64,000 nucleotides of DNA from an uncultured Clostridia bacterium (GTDB lineage: Bacteria; Bacillota; Clostridia; UMGS1810), in the NCBI GenBank assembly GCA_934463115.1, contig CAKSIN010000002.1, forward strand, positions 1-64,000, given 5' to 3'. Each line of letters begins with the position of its first letter. The stretch's first letter is position 1. Of this stretch, positions 1 to 7,352 are shown in pieces. Position numbers and translations under genes: made by a program. Under the pieces are notes generated by a model. That model was given only the letters and a program-made list of their open reading frames with translations, did not search any database and was not told the DNA's origin.

Positions 1-233
1 GGGAATTTTCGGAGACAAAAATGTAGTTTGTTTATTCGTTGCTGATTTGTGGGAGGCCGAGCGTTTGAATCTCGTGCAAAATTTTGATGTGAATCGTGGG
101 CAAGCCGTAATTGTAGGCAATGTACTTCGTAGGGGATAGGTTATCAACCGTTTCACAGGCAATCGCTATTGCTTGGTAACGCGCATCGTAGGAAACGACC
201 TATGTGTCGTTCCGCTTTCAGTGAAGAGTGAAT
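1..233. repeat. Partial copy (tail) of the dispersed multi-hairpin repeat
   Basis: The window opens inside a copy: it begins with GGGAATTTTC, which in other copies (near 6906 and 7261) lies just before the terminal hairpin. Two terminal-hairpin units follow: CGTAGGGGATAGGTTATCAA near 127 and GTAGGAAACGACCTATGTGT near 188, each with a matching right arm (AACCGTTT, GTCGTTCC). The GCTATTGCTTGG segment matches the ends of the copies at 7336 and 6960. No gene is seen here; a short reading frame overlapping it on the minus strand crosses the tRNA and is spurious. Confidence 0.6.
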
Positions 234-250
234 AGTTAATAGTGAAAAAG

Positions 251-285
251 TAAAATCGACAAGCACAACAGTGCTTGTCGATTTT
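251..285 (-). terminator. Intrinsic terminator behind tRNA-Pro
   Basis: A near-perfect inverted repeat, AAAATCGACAAGCAC / GTGCTTGTCGATTTT with a 4-base loop, lies directly after the 3' CCA end of the minus-strand tRNA. It ends in a T-rich tract when read on the minus strand. Confidence 0.8.
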
Positions 286-362
286 TGGTCGGGGTGACGA
301 GATTTGAACTCACGACCTCTGCGTCCCGAACGCAGCGCTCTACCAAGCTGAGCCACACCCCG
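286..362 (-). tRNA. tRNA-Pro (anticodon CGG)
   Basis: The reverse complement folds into a standard cloverleaf. The acceptor stem is CGGGGTG/CACCCCG, followed by discriminator A and an encoded CCA. The anticodon stem CTGCG/CGCAG encloses the loop TTCGGGA, giving anticodon CGG, which reads CCG proline codons. The T-arm contains GTTCAAATC. A consensus promoter lies just upstream and a terminator just downstream, so this is probably a single-gene transcript. Confidence 0.95.
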
Positions 363-375
363 CAACAACTCGTTA

Positions 376-404
376 ATTATACCATTATTTTCTGCGTTTG
401 TCAA
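376..404 (-). promoter_or_regulatory. Sigma-A type promoter of tRNA-Pro
   Basis: On the minus strand, TTGACA (399-404) and TATAAT (376-381) are 17 bp apart. The -10 lies about 14 bp before the tRNA 5' end. Confidence 0.85.
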
Positions 405-458
405 CTATAAAATCAAAAATAATTTATATTTTTTAAAATTTTTTATGAATCAAAAAAG

Positions 459-1310
459 TTACTCGATATCTTCCTTAACACAATCGGGAGCCACACTGAG
501 TATTTGCGCGTTCTCAATACATTTTTTAACGGATTTAAAAGCCGATGCATAGTAGTGACCGTCGCATATGCGTTCGTCACAGACAACTTTAAGGTCTATG
601 AACTTACGCTTTTCAACGCTGCCGTCGCTATTGGTTATGTATGCCGTACGTTTTGAACCGAGTGAAAAAAATATTGGTACATTGCCAAAGTTATACAAAT
701 GGTGATATATCGATGGTATGCCGAGCGAACCCATATTTGTGATAAACATGGAAGCGTGAAAAGGACTCAATTTTGTAAGAAAGCGCGGAAGCAAACCAAA
801 GTAGTCAAGGCTCTTTAACAGCCATATTGTGAATTTGAGGAAAACACTCGGTATATGAACCAGCAGTCGGGCGGTGTTATCCATATTGTTTGTGTCGCCC
901 TCGCGGCGGTTGTCCTCTACAAGGCCGTTTATTCCTTCGTAGACATCGCAAAGCGTATCTGTCGGTTTGGCAAAATATTTGATTACGGTATCCTGAGTAT
1001 TAAGCAGCAGCTTTTTTTTAATAGTCAGGCAAATTTCAATGCTGTTTCGTGCATATATCTTTTGTCCGCGTATAAAACGGTTTATTCCGGGATACATCGC
1101 CACAGTGCGTATGTATGCAGCAATTATCACGTGCAGGAGACCGAGACCTTTAAGGCCGTTGCTGCGCTGCTCGCAAATAAATTTGTCCGTTTCTGTGATA
1201 TCTATTTCTGCTGAAAAAATATTTGACGCGTCATTTCTCTCGGGCATAATATATGCCGTCATCATAGTCATCGGCGGTAGTGTTTTGATTTTTCTGCCTT
1301 CTTTGTTCAA
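459..1310 (-). CDS. 2-oxo acid dehydrogenase E2 / CAT-fold acyltransferase-like protein
   Basis: This 283-residue protein resembles the catalytic (chloramphenicol-acetyltransferase fold) domain of dihydrolipoamide acyltransferases. It has no lipoyl or E1/E3-binding domain. Family-like features include the early IMPERNDASN segment, the SPFHASMFITNMGSLG core strand and the C-terminal DERICDG motif followed by YYASAFK. The E2/CAT family normally has DHRxxDG there, with the His as catalytic base; here the His position is Glu, so ordinary acyl transfer is doubtful. The TTG start is chosen because GAGGT lies about 9 bp upstream and a consensus promoter precedes it. No dehydrogenase E1 or E3 genes are nearby. 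The substrate is unknown. Confidence 0.7.
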   Translation of the reverse strand: MNKEGRKIKTLPPMTMMTAYIMPERNDASNIFSAEIDITETDKFICEQRSNGLKGLGLLHVIIAAYIRTVAMYPGINRFIRGQKIYARNSIEICLTIKKKLLLNTQDTVIKYFAKPTDTLCDVYEGINGLVEDNRREGDTNNMDNTARLLVHIPSVFLKFTIWLLKSLDYFGLLPRFLTKLSPFHASMFITNMGSLGIPSIYHHLYNFGNVPIFFSLGSKRTAYITNSDGSVEKRKFIDLKVVCDERICDGHYYASAFKSVKKCIENAQILSVAPDCVKEDIE

Positions 1311-1347
1311 TTAAATTACCTCGCTTCCGATTCTCGTATGCATAACT

Positions 1348-1376
1348 ATAATACCAATTATATCGCAATTTGTCAA
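1348..1376 (-). promoter_or_regulatory. Promoter of the E2-like gene
   Basis: On the minus strand, TTGACA (1371-1376), a 17-bp spacer and TATTAT (1348-1353) lie about 40 bp before the TTG start. Confidence 0.7.
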
Positions 1377-1414
1377 TAAAATTATAAAATTACTCTTAAT
1401 TTACTCCGCATTAA

Positions 1415-1443
1415 TTGACAAAACAGCTCAAAAAGGGTATAAT
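1415..1443 (+). promoter_or_regulatory. Promoter of the lipoprotein-mnmA operon
   Basis: TTGACA (1415-1420), a 17-bp spacer and TATAAT (1438-1443) form a perfect sigma-A consensus about 50 bp upstream of the lipoprotein start. No terminator is evident before 6251, so it may drive the whole five-gene run. Confidence 0.85.
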
Positions 1444-1494
1444 TATATACGAGAGCGGGCGAATCCCGTTTGGCAATTCAAGGGAGGAAACAAA

Positions 1495-2268
1495 ATGCAA
1501 AAAAAGATCGGTGTATTTGCCATAGTTGTAATTATGGCTTTTTTTGCAGTTTCGTGCGGACAGGATGAACAGGTTCAGACCGACGATAACTGGCTCGGGA
1601 AATACGTTATGTTAAATGAAGAAACAGAGGAAATAAAAATTCTTACGGTAGACAGCGAAACAGAAGAGGGTGTAACGCTCAGATTTGAGTCTGTGCGTTC
1701 AAAAGATGAATTTTCCGGTACATTTAAAAGTTCAAGCGGAAAGTACGCAGTGTGCAATACCGGTGAGAGGTGCCTTAAATTCTCACTTAAATCGTCTGAC
1801 ACTGTTATATCGGTGGATGATATCTGGACAGATTCGGAGCATAGCCGCAACGAGAATTGGAGCGGAAAGTATGTCGTTCTTGAAGAAGGCGAAATAGTCG
1901 GCAGTTTCGGAAACAGCGACTGGAACGGAAGATATGTGAACGGCGATACCGGAATTGAACTCGGAATATACGGAATACGCCCGAATCTTGTTCTTGTTAC
2001 CTACACTGTTCCCGATTCGGAATCGGGCGAGAAGGTCAATATCAAGTGCCGCAGCACGGACGAAGAACCCGATGTCGCGAAATCATATGAAACAGAACGG
2101 CGTGTGGAGCTTAAGCTGCACAAAAAGGCGGCTGTAATTGATATCAGCGATACAATTGATCCGGATTTTGTATATGAAAAAAGCGATGAAGAAAATGAAT
2201 CGGACGGCGAGGGCAATACAGCAGCGCCGAATGTGGACTTGAGCGGCAAATACAAGCGTATAAAATAA
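1495..2268 (+). CDS. Lipoprotein with repeated GKY/GRY motifs
   Basis: The 257-residue product starts with a lipoprotein signal: basic MQKK, a hydrophobic stretch, and a lipobox AVSC with Cys21. It should be lipid-anchored on the outer face of the membrane. Short repeats recur: NWLGKYVML (32-40), NWSGKYVVL (121-129), DWNGRYV (142-148) and LSGKYKRIK at the very C-terminus. The spacing suggests repeated beta-strand modules. The region around 225-245 is very acidic (ESDGEG). The start follows GGGAGGAAACAAA. I do not recognise a named family. It is the first gene of a run leading to mnmA, but nothing ties its function to tRNA modification. Confidence 0.75.
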   Translation: MQKKIGVFAIVVIMAFFAVSCGQDEQVQTDDNWLGKYVMLNEETEEIKILTVDSETEEGVTLRFESVRSKDEFSGTFKSSSGKYAVCNTGERCLKFSLKSSDTVISVDDIWTDSEHSRNENWSGKYVVLEEGEIVGSFGNSDWNGRYVNGDTGIELGIYGIRPNLVLVTYTVPDSESGEKVNIKCRSTDEEPDVAKSYETERRVELKLHKKAAVIDISDTIDPDFVYEKSDEENESDGEGNTAAPNVDLSGKYKRIK

Positions 2269-2292
2269 ACCCGGCGAAGGGAGCTAAGCTAT

Positions 2293-2475
2293 TTGAAAGA
2301 TGACAAAAAAAGGGTGACTCAATGCGAAATGTGCGCATACTACGATCCTGATGACGAAACATGCTCAATAAATCTTGATGAGGACGATATGGCTCGTTTT
2401 GTGAGTCAGCCGTACACACAATGCAGCTATTTCAGTATGTATGATGAATACAAAATTGTGCGCAGACAAAATTAA
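2293..2475 (+). CDS. Small cysteine-containing protein (DUF6472-like)
   Basis: This 60-residue acidic protein has the pattern CEMC-x4-DPDDETC-x5-DEDDM and a later CSYF, then DEYKIVRRQN at the end. The Cys pairs suggest a small metal-binding fold. It matches my recollection of the DUF6472 family, often found next to mnmA in clostridia; the function is unknown. It uses a TTG start with GGGAG 9 bp upstream. It ends 13 bp before the mnmA start, so the two are probably co-translated. Confidence 0.7.
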   Translation: MKDDKKRVTQCEMCAYYDPDDETCSINLDEDDMARFVSQPYTQCSYFSMYDEYKIVRRQN

Positions 2476-2488
2476 GGAGGTGAGCGGC

Positions 2489-3565
2489 ATGAGCGGTGAA
2501 AAGAAGGCACTTATAGCTATGAGCGGCGGTGTTGATTCGAGTGTGGCGGCACTCATTATGAAACAGCGCGGTTACAGTTGTATAGGTGCAACAATGAAAT
2601 TATACAACAACGATGACGCCGCGGTATCCGCTGCCAAAACCTGCTGCTCGGCAGACGATATTTCTGACGCACGCAGAGTGTGTGATAAATTGGAAATTCC
2701 GTTTTATGTCTTTAACTTTCGCGAGGAGTTCAAAAGCAAAGTTATCGACAAATTTGTCCGTGAATATGAATGCGGTGCAACACCCAATCCGTGCATAGAT
2801 TGCAACAGGTATATGAAATTCGATAAATTTCTGCACCGTGCCGAAGAAATAGATTGTGATTGCATTGTAACCGGGCATTACGCACGCATTGAGCAGGAAA
2901 ACGGCCGCTATGTGCTTAAAAAGGCTGTTGATTTGAGTAAGGATCAGAGTTATGTATTGTACTCGATGACGCAGAATCAGCTTGCACACACCATTTTTCC
3001 GCTTGGGGATATGACTAAGACTCAAACGCGCAGTATTGCCGAGCAAAGCGGTCTGGTAAATGCGCGAAAGCACGACAGCCAGGATATATGCTTTGTTCCG
3101 AACGGCGATTATGCCGCAGTAATAGAAAATTACACCGGGAAAAAATATCCGTGCGGAAACTTTGTTTCAAAAGACGGCAGTATTCTCGGGCAACACAACG
3201 GAATCATTCGTTATACAATAGGGCAGAGGCGCGGACTCGGAATTGCTCTCGGTGAACCGATGTATGTTGCAAAAAAAGATGTTCGGACAAATGACGTCGT
3301 TCTTTGCACGAACAGTGAACTTTTCTCAAAAACGCTTGTTGCCCATGATTTTAACTGGATTTTCTACGACAATCCTCCAAAACATTTTGAGGCAAAAGCA
3401 AAAATCCGCTATAATCAGACAGAGCAGCTGGCGGAAATTGAGGTTCTTGAGGATGGAAAAGTGAGAATAACGTTTGAAAATCCTCAGCGCGCCGTTGCCA
3501 AAGGTCAGGCGGTTGTGATATATAAGGACGACATCGTTGTGGGCGGCGGAACAATATGGGAGTGA
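2489..3565 (+). CDS. mnmA: tRNA-specific 2-thiouridylase MnmA
   Basis: MnmA activates U34 of Glu/Gln/Lys tRNAs with ATP and inserts sulfur passed on from a cysteine desulfurase. The 358-residue product has the PP-loop SGGVDSS (12-18), the nucleophile region TPNPCIDCNRYMKF with Cys102, the second catalytic Cys201 in SQDICF, and the conserved GQRRGLG. Length is normal for the family. The ATG is chosen because AAGGAGG lies 8 bp upstream; a longer reading frame back to 2441 overlaps the preceding gene and has no ribosome site. No cysteine desulfurase gene is adjacent. Confidence 0.95.
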   Translation: MSGEKKALIAMSGGVDSSVAALIMKQRGYSCIGATMKLYNNDDAAVSAAKTCCSADDISDARRVCDKLEIPFYVFNFREEFKSKVIDKFVREYECGATPNPCIDCNRYMKFDKFLHRAEEIDCDCIVTGHYARIEQENGRYVLKKAVDLSKDQSYVLYSMTQNQLAHTIFPLGDMTKTQTRSIAEQSGLVNARKHDSQDICFVPNGDYAAVIENYTGKKYPCGNFVSKDGSILGQHNGIIRYTIGQRRGLGIALGEPMYVAKKDVRTNDVVLCTNSELFSKTLVAHDFNWIFYDNPPKHFEAKAKIRYNQTEQLAEIEVLEDGKVRITFENPQRAVAKGQAVVIYKDDIVVGGGTIWE

Positions 3566-3569
3566 TGTT

Positions 3570-4280
3570 ATGAAATGTACAAACTGCAATCTTGAAATAC
3601 CGGATTCCGCACGGGTGTGCCCGCATTGCAATGCCGCAGTGCGCACGGATGTTGTGCGTTGCCCGGAATGTTTCACCAGTCTGAAAAGCGGAACAACGGT
3701 TTGCACGAAATGCGGATGCAATCTGCTCGAACACGCTGCAGACACCGACAAGACAATAAATATTACGGATGAAGAACCGAAAAAAAAGAAATTTGCAATA
3801 TATGCGGTATGTGCTGCCGCGGCAGTTGTAATTTTTGTTGCAGTCGCGGTTATCAGAATAAATTTTCTCAACGGTAAGTTTGCCGAGTTTTCCGGTGAAG
3901 GTTTGCCTCTGTGCAGGGAGAATGCCGAAATAATAACAGAAATTGCCGAACTTACCGAAAAAGAGGTATACAGTAAGCAGTGGCTTGTGCAATCCGATAA
4001 TCTCAGCTCTGTTGAAAAAAGCCGCAAAGATGAAATTGCACATGTAAAGGAAACACGCGACACTTTGAATTACGATTTTAATATGATGTCAAAGTATGCA
4101 CGCGGAAAAATGGAGAAAAAAGCCGTGGACAGCCTGCGGCGGAGCTATGATGAAATATATCTGTATGTAATAGGCAAAATGGGAACGTATCCCGGATATT
4201 ACAGCGGATATGAAAAATTGTATGAAAGCTTTATGGCTGACTTAGGCGCATTGGAAAAAATTGCCGAAGGAAAGAAATAA
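3570..4280 (+). CDS. Zinc-ribbon single-pass membrane protein
   Basis: The 236-residue protein starts with two or three CxxC zinc-ribbon halves (CTNC, CPHC, CPEC, CTKC within about 50 residues). A charged linker, a single hydrophobic segment (about 82-102) and a helical C-terminal domain rich in Lys and Glu follow. By charge the ribbon should be cytoplasmic (KKKK precedes the membrane segment) and the C-terminal part outside. It starts 5 bp after mnmA stops. I cannot assign a function. Similar zinc-ribbon membrane proteins are common in clostridia and are often linked to sensing or scaffolding, but that is only analogy. Confidence 0.75.
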   Translation: MKCTNCNLEIPDSARVCPHCNAAVRTDVVRCPECFTSLKSGTTVCTKCGCNLLEHAADTDKTINITDEEPKKKKFAIYAVCAAAAVVIFVAVAVIRINFLNGKFAEFSGEGLPLCRENAEIITEIAELTEKEVYSKQWLVQSDNLSSVEKSRKDEIAHVKETRDTLNYDFNMMSKYARGKMEKKAVDSLRRSYDEIYLYVIGKMGTYPGYYSGYEKLYESFMADLGALEKIAEGKK

Positions 4281-4310
4281 TATAAATACATAAATAAGGG
4301 GGATGTTTGA

Positions 4311-6251
4311 ATGAAAGATGCACCGGTGGTTCAAAATAGATATATTTTGCTGTTAGACGTTGTTGGTGTGTTTTTGTCGTATTTTGTAAGTACATTTTTA
4401 ATCAGCGGAACTGCGAACAGCGTACCGCTTGTGTACAGTATGTCGGTTATTGTTGCTTGTACGGCAGTTTGTTTCTGCCTGCTTTTCGGATTGACGGGTA
4501 TCTACAGCACACTATGGCCGCTTGCAGGCACAAAGGATTATATCAAGCTGATTGTTCTGTGCATTACAGCGTCTGTGGTTGCAACTACCGCGTCGCTTGT
4601 AATATTTCTGATGTCTCCCGTACACAGAAGGGGAACGTTTGTTAAAGTAAGATTGTGTTTGCTGACACAGATATTTTTTGTATTTTATGCAATCACCGTT
4701 CGCATGTGTGTCCGCGCATTTGCAAAGATATCGACTCCGTTGTCATCGCAGCACGGATTTAATTCAAATCCGTACACAAAGAATCTGCTGATTGTTGGCG
4801 CCGGCTCGAGCGCGGCAATTGTTATCAAAGATATGATGCGAAATGCCAATCTTAACCGCAATTTTAGAATTGTCGGACTCGTGGATGACAATCCGCTGAA
4901 ACTCAATACGATTATAAACGGATATCATGTTCTTGGTAACAGAAACGATATTGCACGCATATGTGACGAGGACAAAGTTGACCAGATTTTGCTTGCGATT
5001 CCGTCGGCAAGTGTGAGTGACAAAAAAGAAATAATAGAAATATGCTCAAAAACCAAGGCAAAGCTCAAAATTGTTCCCAGTGTTGACCAGATTATAACAC
5101 AAACCGGCAGCACTTTGGCTGTGCGAAATGTTCAGATAGAGGATTTGCTTGAAAGGTCGCCGGTCGTGCTCAACAACAGCGAAATATCCGGATATATAGA
5201 GGGAAAAACTGTTATGGTAACCGGTGGCGGCGGATCAATCGGTTCGGAGCTGTGCCGCCAGATTATGAAATATAATCCGAAGAATCTTGTTATAGTGGAT
5301 ATTTACGAAAACAACGCATATGATATTCAAATGGAGTTAAACGCCAAATATCCCGATAATAAACCAACTGTTCTTATTGCCTCCGTGCGTGACAAGGACA
5401 GAATAGACGATATATTTAAAAAATACAACCCATATATCGTTTTCCATGCGGCGGCGCACAAGCATGTTCCGCTTATGGAAGTCAGCCCGTGCGAGGCAAT
5501 AAAAAACAATGTTTTCGGCACGCTCAATGTTGCAATGTGTGCGGATAAATACAATGTTAAACGTTTTGTTATGATATCCACCGATAAGGCGGTTAATCCG
5601 ACAAATATTATGGGTGCAACAAAACGTATATGTGAAATGATTGTGCAGAGCATGCAAAAGATAAGCTCCACGGAGTTTGTTGCAGTTCGTTTCGGAAACG
5701 TTTTGGGTTCAAACGGAAGTGTGATACCGCTCTTTAAACGTCAGATAGAAGACGGCGGTCCTGTTACGGTGACTCACAAAGACATTACGCGTTTCTTTAT
5801 GACGATTCCGGAGGCTGCACAGCTTGTGCTTCAGGCTGCCGGATATGCCGGCGGCGGAGAAATATTTGTGCTCGATATGGGAAAACCGGTAAAGATTTAT
5901 GACCTTGCAAAAAATCTTATTCGTCTTTCCGGATACACTCCGAATGTGGATATAGACATAGAAGTTACGGGACTGCGTCCGGGCGAAAAATTATATGAGG
6001 AGCTCCTTATGAGTGAGGAAGGACTCAAGAAAACTCGACACAGCAAAATATTTATCGGCAGTCCTCTTGATGTGAGCATGGAAGAACTCAAGCCGAACCT
6101 CGATATGCTTGCAAAGGCTGCCGAACACAATAACATTGAGGGCATAAAGGATGTAATAGAAAAAACCGTTCCGACATACATACGTCACGCGGAAACGGTG
6201 AATGAATATACAAATCAGGAACAAAATTCCCAATCCGCCTCACAGCTGTAA
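4311..6251 (+). CDS. Membrane NDP-sugar 4,6-dehydratase (CapD/PglF/WbpM family)
   Basis: Members convert UDP-GlcNAc-type sugars to 4-keto-6-deoxy intermediates for surface glycans. The 646-residue protein has about four membrane helices (to about 135), a first Rossmann domain (LLIVGAGSSA, 159-168) and the catalytic Rossmann domain starting VTGGGGSIGS (303-312). The active site is the SMK type of this branch: STDK at 423-426, then Met434 and Lys438 in NIMGATK. The start follows GGGGGATG. The last six or so codons and the stop lie in a dispersed repeat copy that begins near 6235, so the C-terminus SQSASQL is probably repeat-derived. No other glycan genes are adjacent. Confidence 0.88.
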   Translation: MKDAPVVQNRYILLLDVVGVFLSYFVSTFLISGTANSVPLVYSMSVIVACTAVCFCLLFGLTGIYSTLWPLAGTKDYIKLIVLCITASVVATTASLVIFLMSPVHRRGTFVKVRLCLLTQIFFVFYAITVRMCVRAFAKISTPLSSQHGFNSNPYTKNLLIVGAGSSAAIVIKDMMRNANLNRNFRIVGLVDDNPLKLNTIINGYHVLGNRNDIARICDEDKVDQILLAIPSASVSDKKEIIEICSKTKAKLKIVPSVDQIITQTGSTLAVRNVQIEDLLERSPVVLNNSEISGYIEGKTVMVTGGGGSIGSELCRQIMKYNPKNLVIVDIYENNAYDIQMELNAKYPDNKPTVLIASVRDKDRIDDIFKKYNPYIVFHAAAHKHVPLMEVSPCEAIKNNVFGTLNVAMCADKYNVKRFVMISTDKAVNPTNIMGATKRICEMIVQSMQKISSTEFVAVRFGNVLGSNGSVIPLFKRQIEDGGPVTVTHKDITRFFMTIPEAAQLVLQAAGYAGGGEIFVLDMGKPVKIYDLAKNLIRLSGYTPNVDIDIEVTGLRPGEKLYEELLMSEEGLKKTRHSKIFIGSPLDVSMEELKPNLDMLAKAAEHNNIEGIKDVIEKTVPTYIRHAETVNEYTNQEQNSQSASQL

Positions 6252-6320
6252 AAGTTTGCAGGACACAAAAACATCTCGAAAATAAATTGAGACGCGCCGG
6301 AAAAATGCCGCGAAGTTATC
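6235..6320 (+). repeat. 5' half of a dispersed repeat copy, interrupted at 6320
   Basis: CCGCCTCACAGCTG, then GGACACAAAAACATC and GCGCCGGAAAAATGCCGCGA line up in order with the copy at 52507-52590. The match stops exactly after GAAGTTATC, in the loop of a hairpin. The rest of the copy resumes at about 6784. The first bases are also the end of the preceding dehydratase gene. Confidence 0.7.
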
Positions 6321-6783
6321 TATGTTTTAATTATTACGCCGCAGGCGCAACTCGCGGAAGGTTGGTAGTGAGCAACGAGGATATATGAGCGCGCGTGCAA
6401 GCTCATAGACCGAGGCGAACGTGACCTGAGGCATACAGGACTCGAACCTGATGTGGTTTAAAAATGGAAATTTCGCATAATACCGCAGAAAATTCTGCAA
6501 ATATACGACCGTATAATTCTTGAATTTTCTTTGTCTTATTTCAAAATTTCCTATTTTTAAACTCTGCGACCTTACGTTTAGAAAAATTTATTGGATTTTC
6601 AATGCGGAGGACGCAGACAGGCAGTCGCCTTTCAAGGACGACAAATTGAAAAGACTTCAATTTTTCAAACGTAAGGCATATTGGGCTCGAGTCCTGTATG
6701 CCTATGCGAAAGAGGAGGAATCACGGAGCGACTGACTGATTTTCGGTAAGAAAATCGGAATGTAGCGTAGTGCATTCTGACGA
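6321..6783. mobile_element. About 460-bp insertion nested inside a repeat copy
   Basis: The sequence between the two halves of the interrupted repeat shares nothing with the other copies. It has no credible gene; a 71-codon frame at 6520-6735 runs through inverted repeats and has no ribosome site. It contains the inverted-repeat element at 6429-6703 and two small hairpins near its right side (GATTTTC/GAAAATC at about 6738, GAATGTA/TGCATTC at about 6758). No transposase is present, so if mobile it would be non-autonomous. The exact ends are inferred only from where repeat similarity stops. Confidence 0.5.
6429..6703. repeat. Terminal-inverted-repeat element with two internal hairpin arms
   Basis: The ends are a 20-bp inverted repeat with one mismatch: AGGCATACAGGACTCGAACC (6429-6448) and its complement at 6684-6703. 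Inside are two further inverted repeats side by side: GTTTAAAAATGGAAATTT (6456-6473) with 6544-6562, and CCTTACGTTTAGAAAAATT (6570-6588) with 6659-6676, the second extended by TTTTCAAT/ATTGAAAA. The single strand can fold as a stem with two arms. The outer repeat resembles a tRNA T-arm (GGTTCGAGTCC), but no tRNA can be drawn. Confidence 0.65.
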
Positions 6784-6990
6784 CGTTTTCCTAAAATCGG
6801 CATTGCAACAGGGTAAATGATTATCCGCAATGCCGATTTTGCACTACAAATAATTTTCTTCGCTGCTTGTGTCAGCTGCACACTTTCAAGGCTGAACGGC
6901 GGAAAGGGAATTTTTCGCGCCGTAGGGAACGGTTATCAACCGTTCCGCAGATAACCGCAATTGTTTGGCAAGGCGCACTATTTGGCTCCA
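6784..6990 (+). repeat. 3' half of the interrupted dispersed repeat copy
   Basis: Similarity to the other copies resumes at CGTTTTCCTAAAATCGG. It contains a perfect 14-bp stem AAAATCGGCATTGC / GCAATGCCGATTTT (6793-6806 with 6827-6840), then TTTTGCACTA, AACGGCGGAAAGGGAATTTT and the terminal hairpin GGAACGGTT/AACCGTTCC (6926-6946). It ends with ATAACCGCAATTGTTTGG and CTATTTGGCT, as at 52770-52808. Confidence 0.7.
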
Positions 6991-7027
6991 TCCATGAGGG
7001 AGCTGTCAGCGTTAGCTGACTGAGGGA
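6986..7027. repeat. Short palindromic intergenic repeat (GAGGGAG type)
   Basis: CTCCATCCATGAGGGAG runs into a hairpin TCAGC-GTTA-GCTGA and a second GAGGGAG. Similar palindromes with GAGGGAG ends are familiar from many gut Firmicutes genomes. It sits exactly between two copies of the larger repeat. Confidence 0.5.
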
Positions 7028-7046
7028 GTACATTAAAATTCCCCAT

Positions 7047-7336
7047 CCGTCTCACGGCTATGAGAACACACGGTGACTTGTAATCACTTACAAAATCATT
7101 CATTGCGTGCCGAAAAAAGGCTGCGAAGTTATCGCAGCTCATTTTTCTAAAATCGTCGACACAATAGGAAATAAGATTATGTGTGCCGCCGATTTTGCAC
7201 TATGAATGGTTTTGCTCGTGAACGCGTCCGCCGTGCAACCTCAACGCCGCACGGCGGAAAGGGAATTTTTTGCGGCGTAGGGAACAACCTATGTGTCGTT
7301 CCGCTATACATAATTGTCGTTGCTTGGCAGATATCT
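7047..7336 (+). repeat. Full-length dispersed multi-hairpin repeat copy
   Basis: In order: head CCGTCTCACGGCTATGAGAA, TTGTAATCACTTACAAAATC, hairpin GCTGCGA/TCGCAGC (7120-7138), long stem starting AAAATCG (7149) and closing CGATTTT (7190-7196), TTTTGCTCGTGAACGCGTCC, AAAGGGAATTTTTTGCGGCG, and the terminal hairpin near 7280-7302 (here with one mismatch). It ends at ATTGTCGTTGCTTGG, just beyond the 3' end of the minus-strand ATPase gene. Confidence 0.75.
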
Positions 7337-7352
7337 CTTTAATCGGATCGTC

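Noticed and set aside
153..404. 83-codon frame on the minus strand containing GSRRGREFKSRHPD
   Set aside because: This is translation of the tRNA-Pro gene and its flanks, a common artefact.
6429..6448. Possible tRNA 3' end or integrase attachment site
   Set aside because: The sequence resembles a T-arm, but no acceptor, D or anticodon arms can be drawn, and the partner copy is inverted rather than direct as an att site would be.
6520..6735. 71-codon reading frame
   Set aside because: It runs through the arms of an inverted-repeat element, has no ribosome site and resembles no protein.
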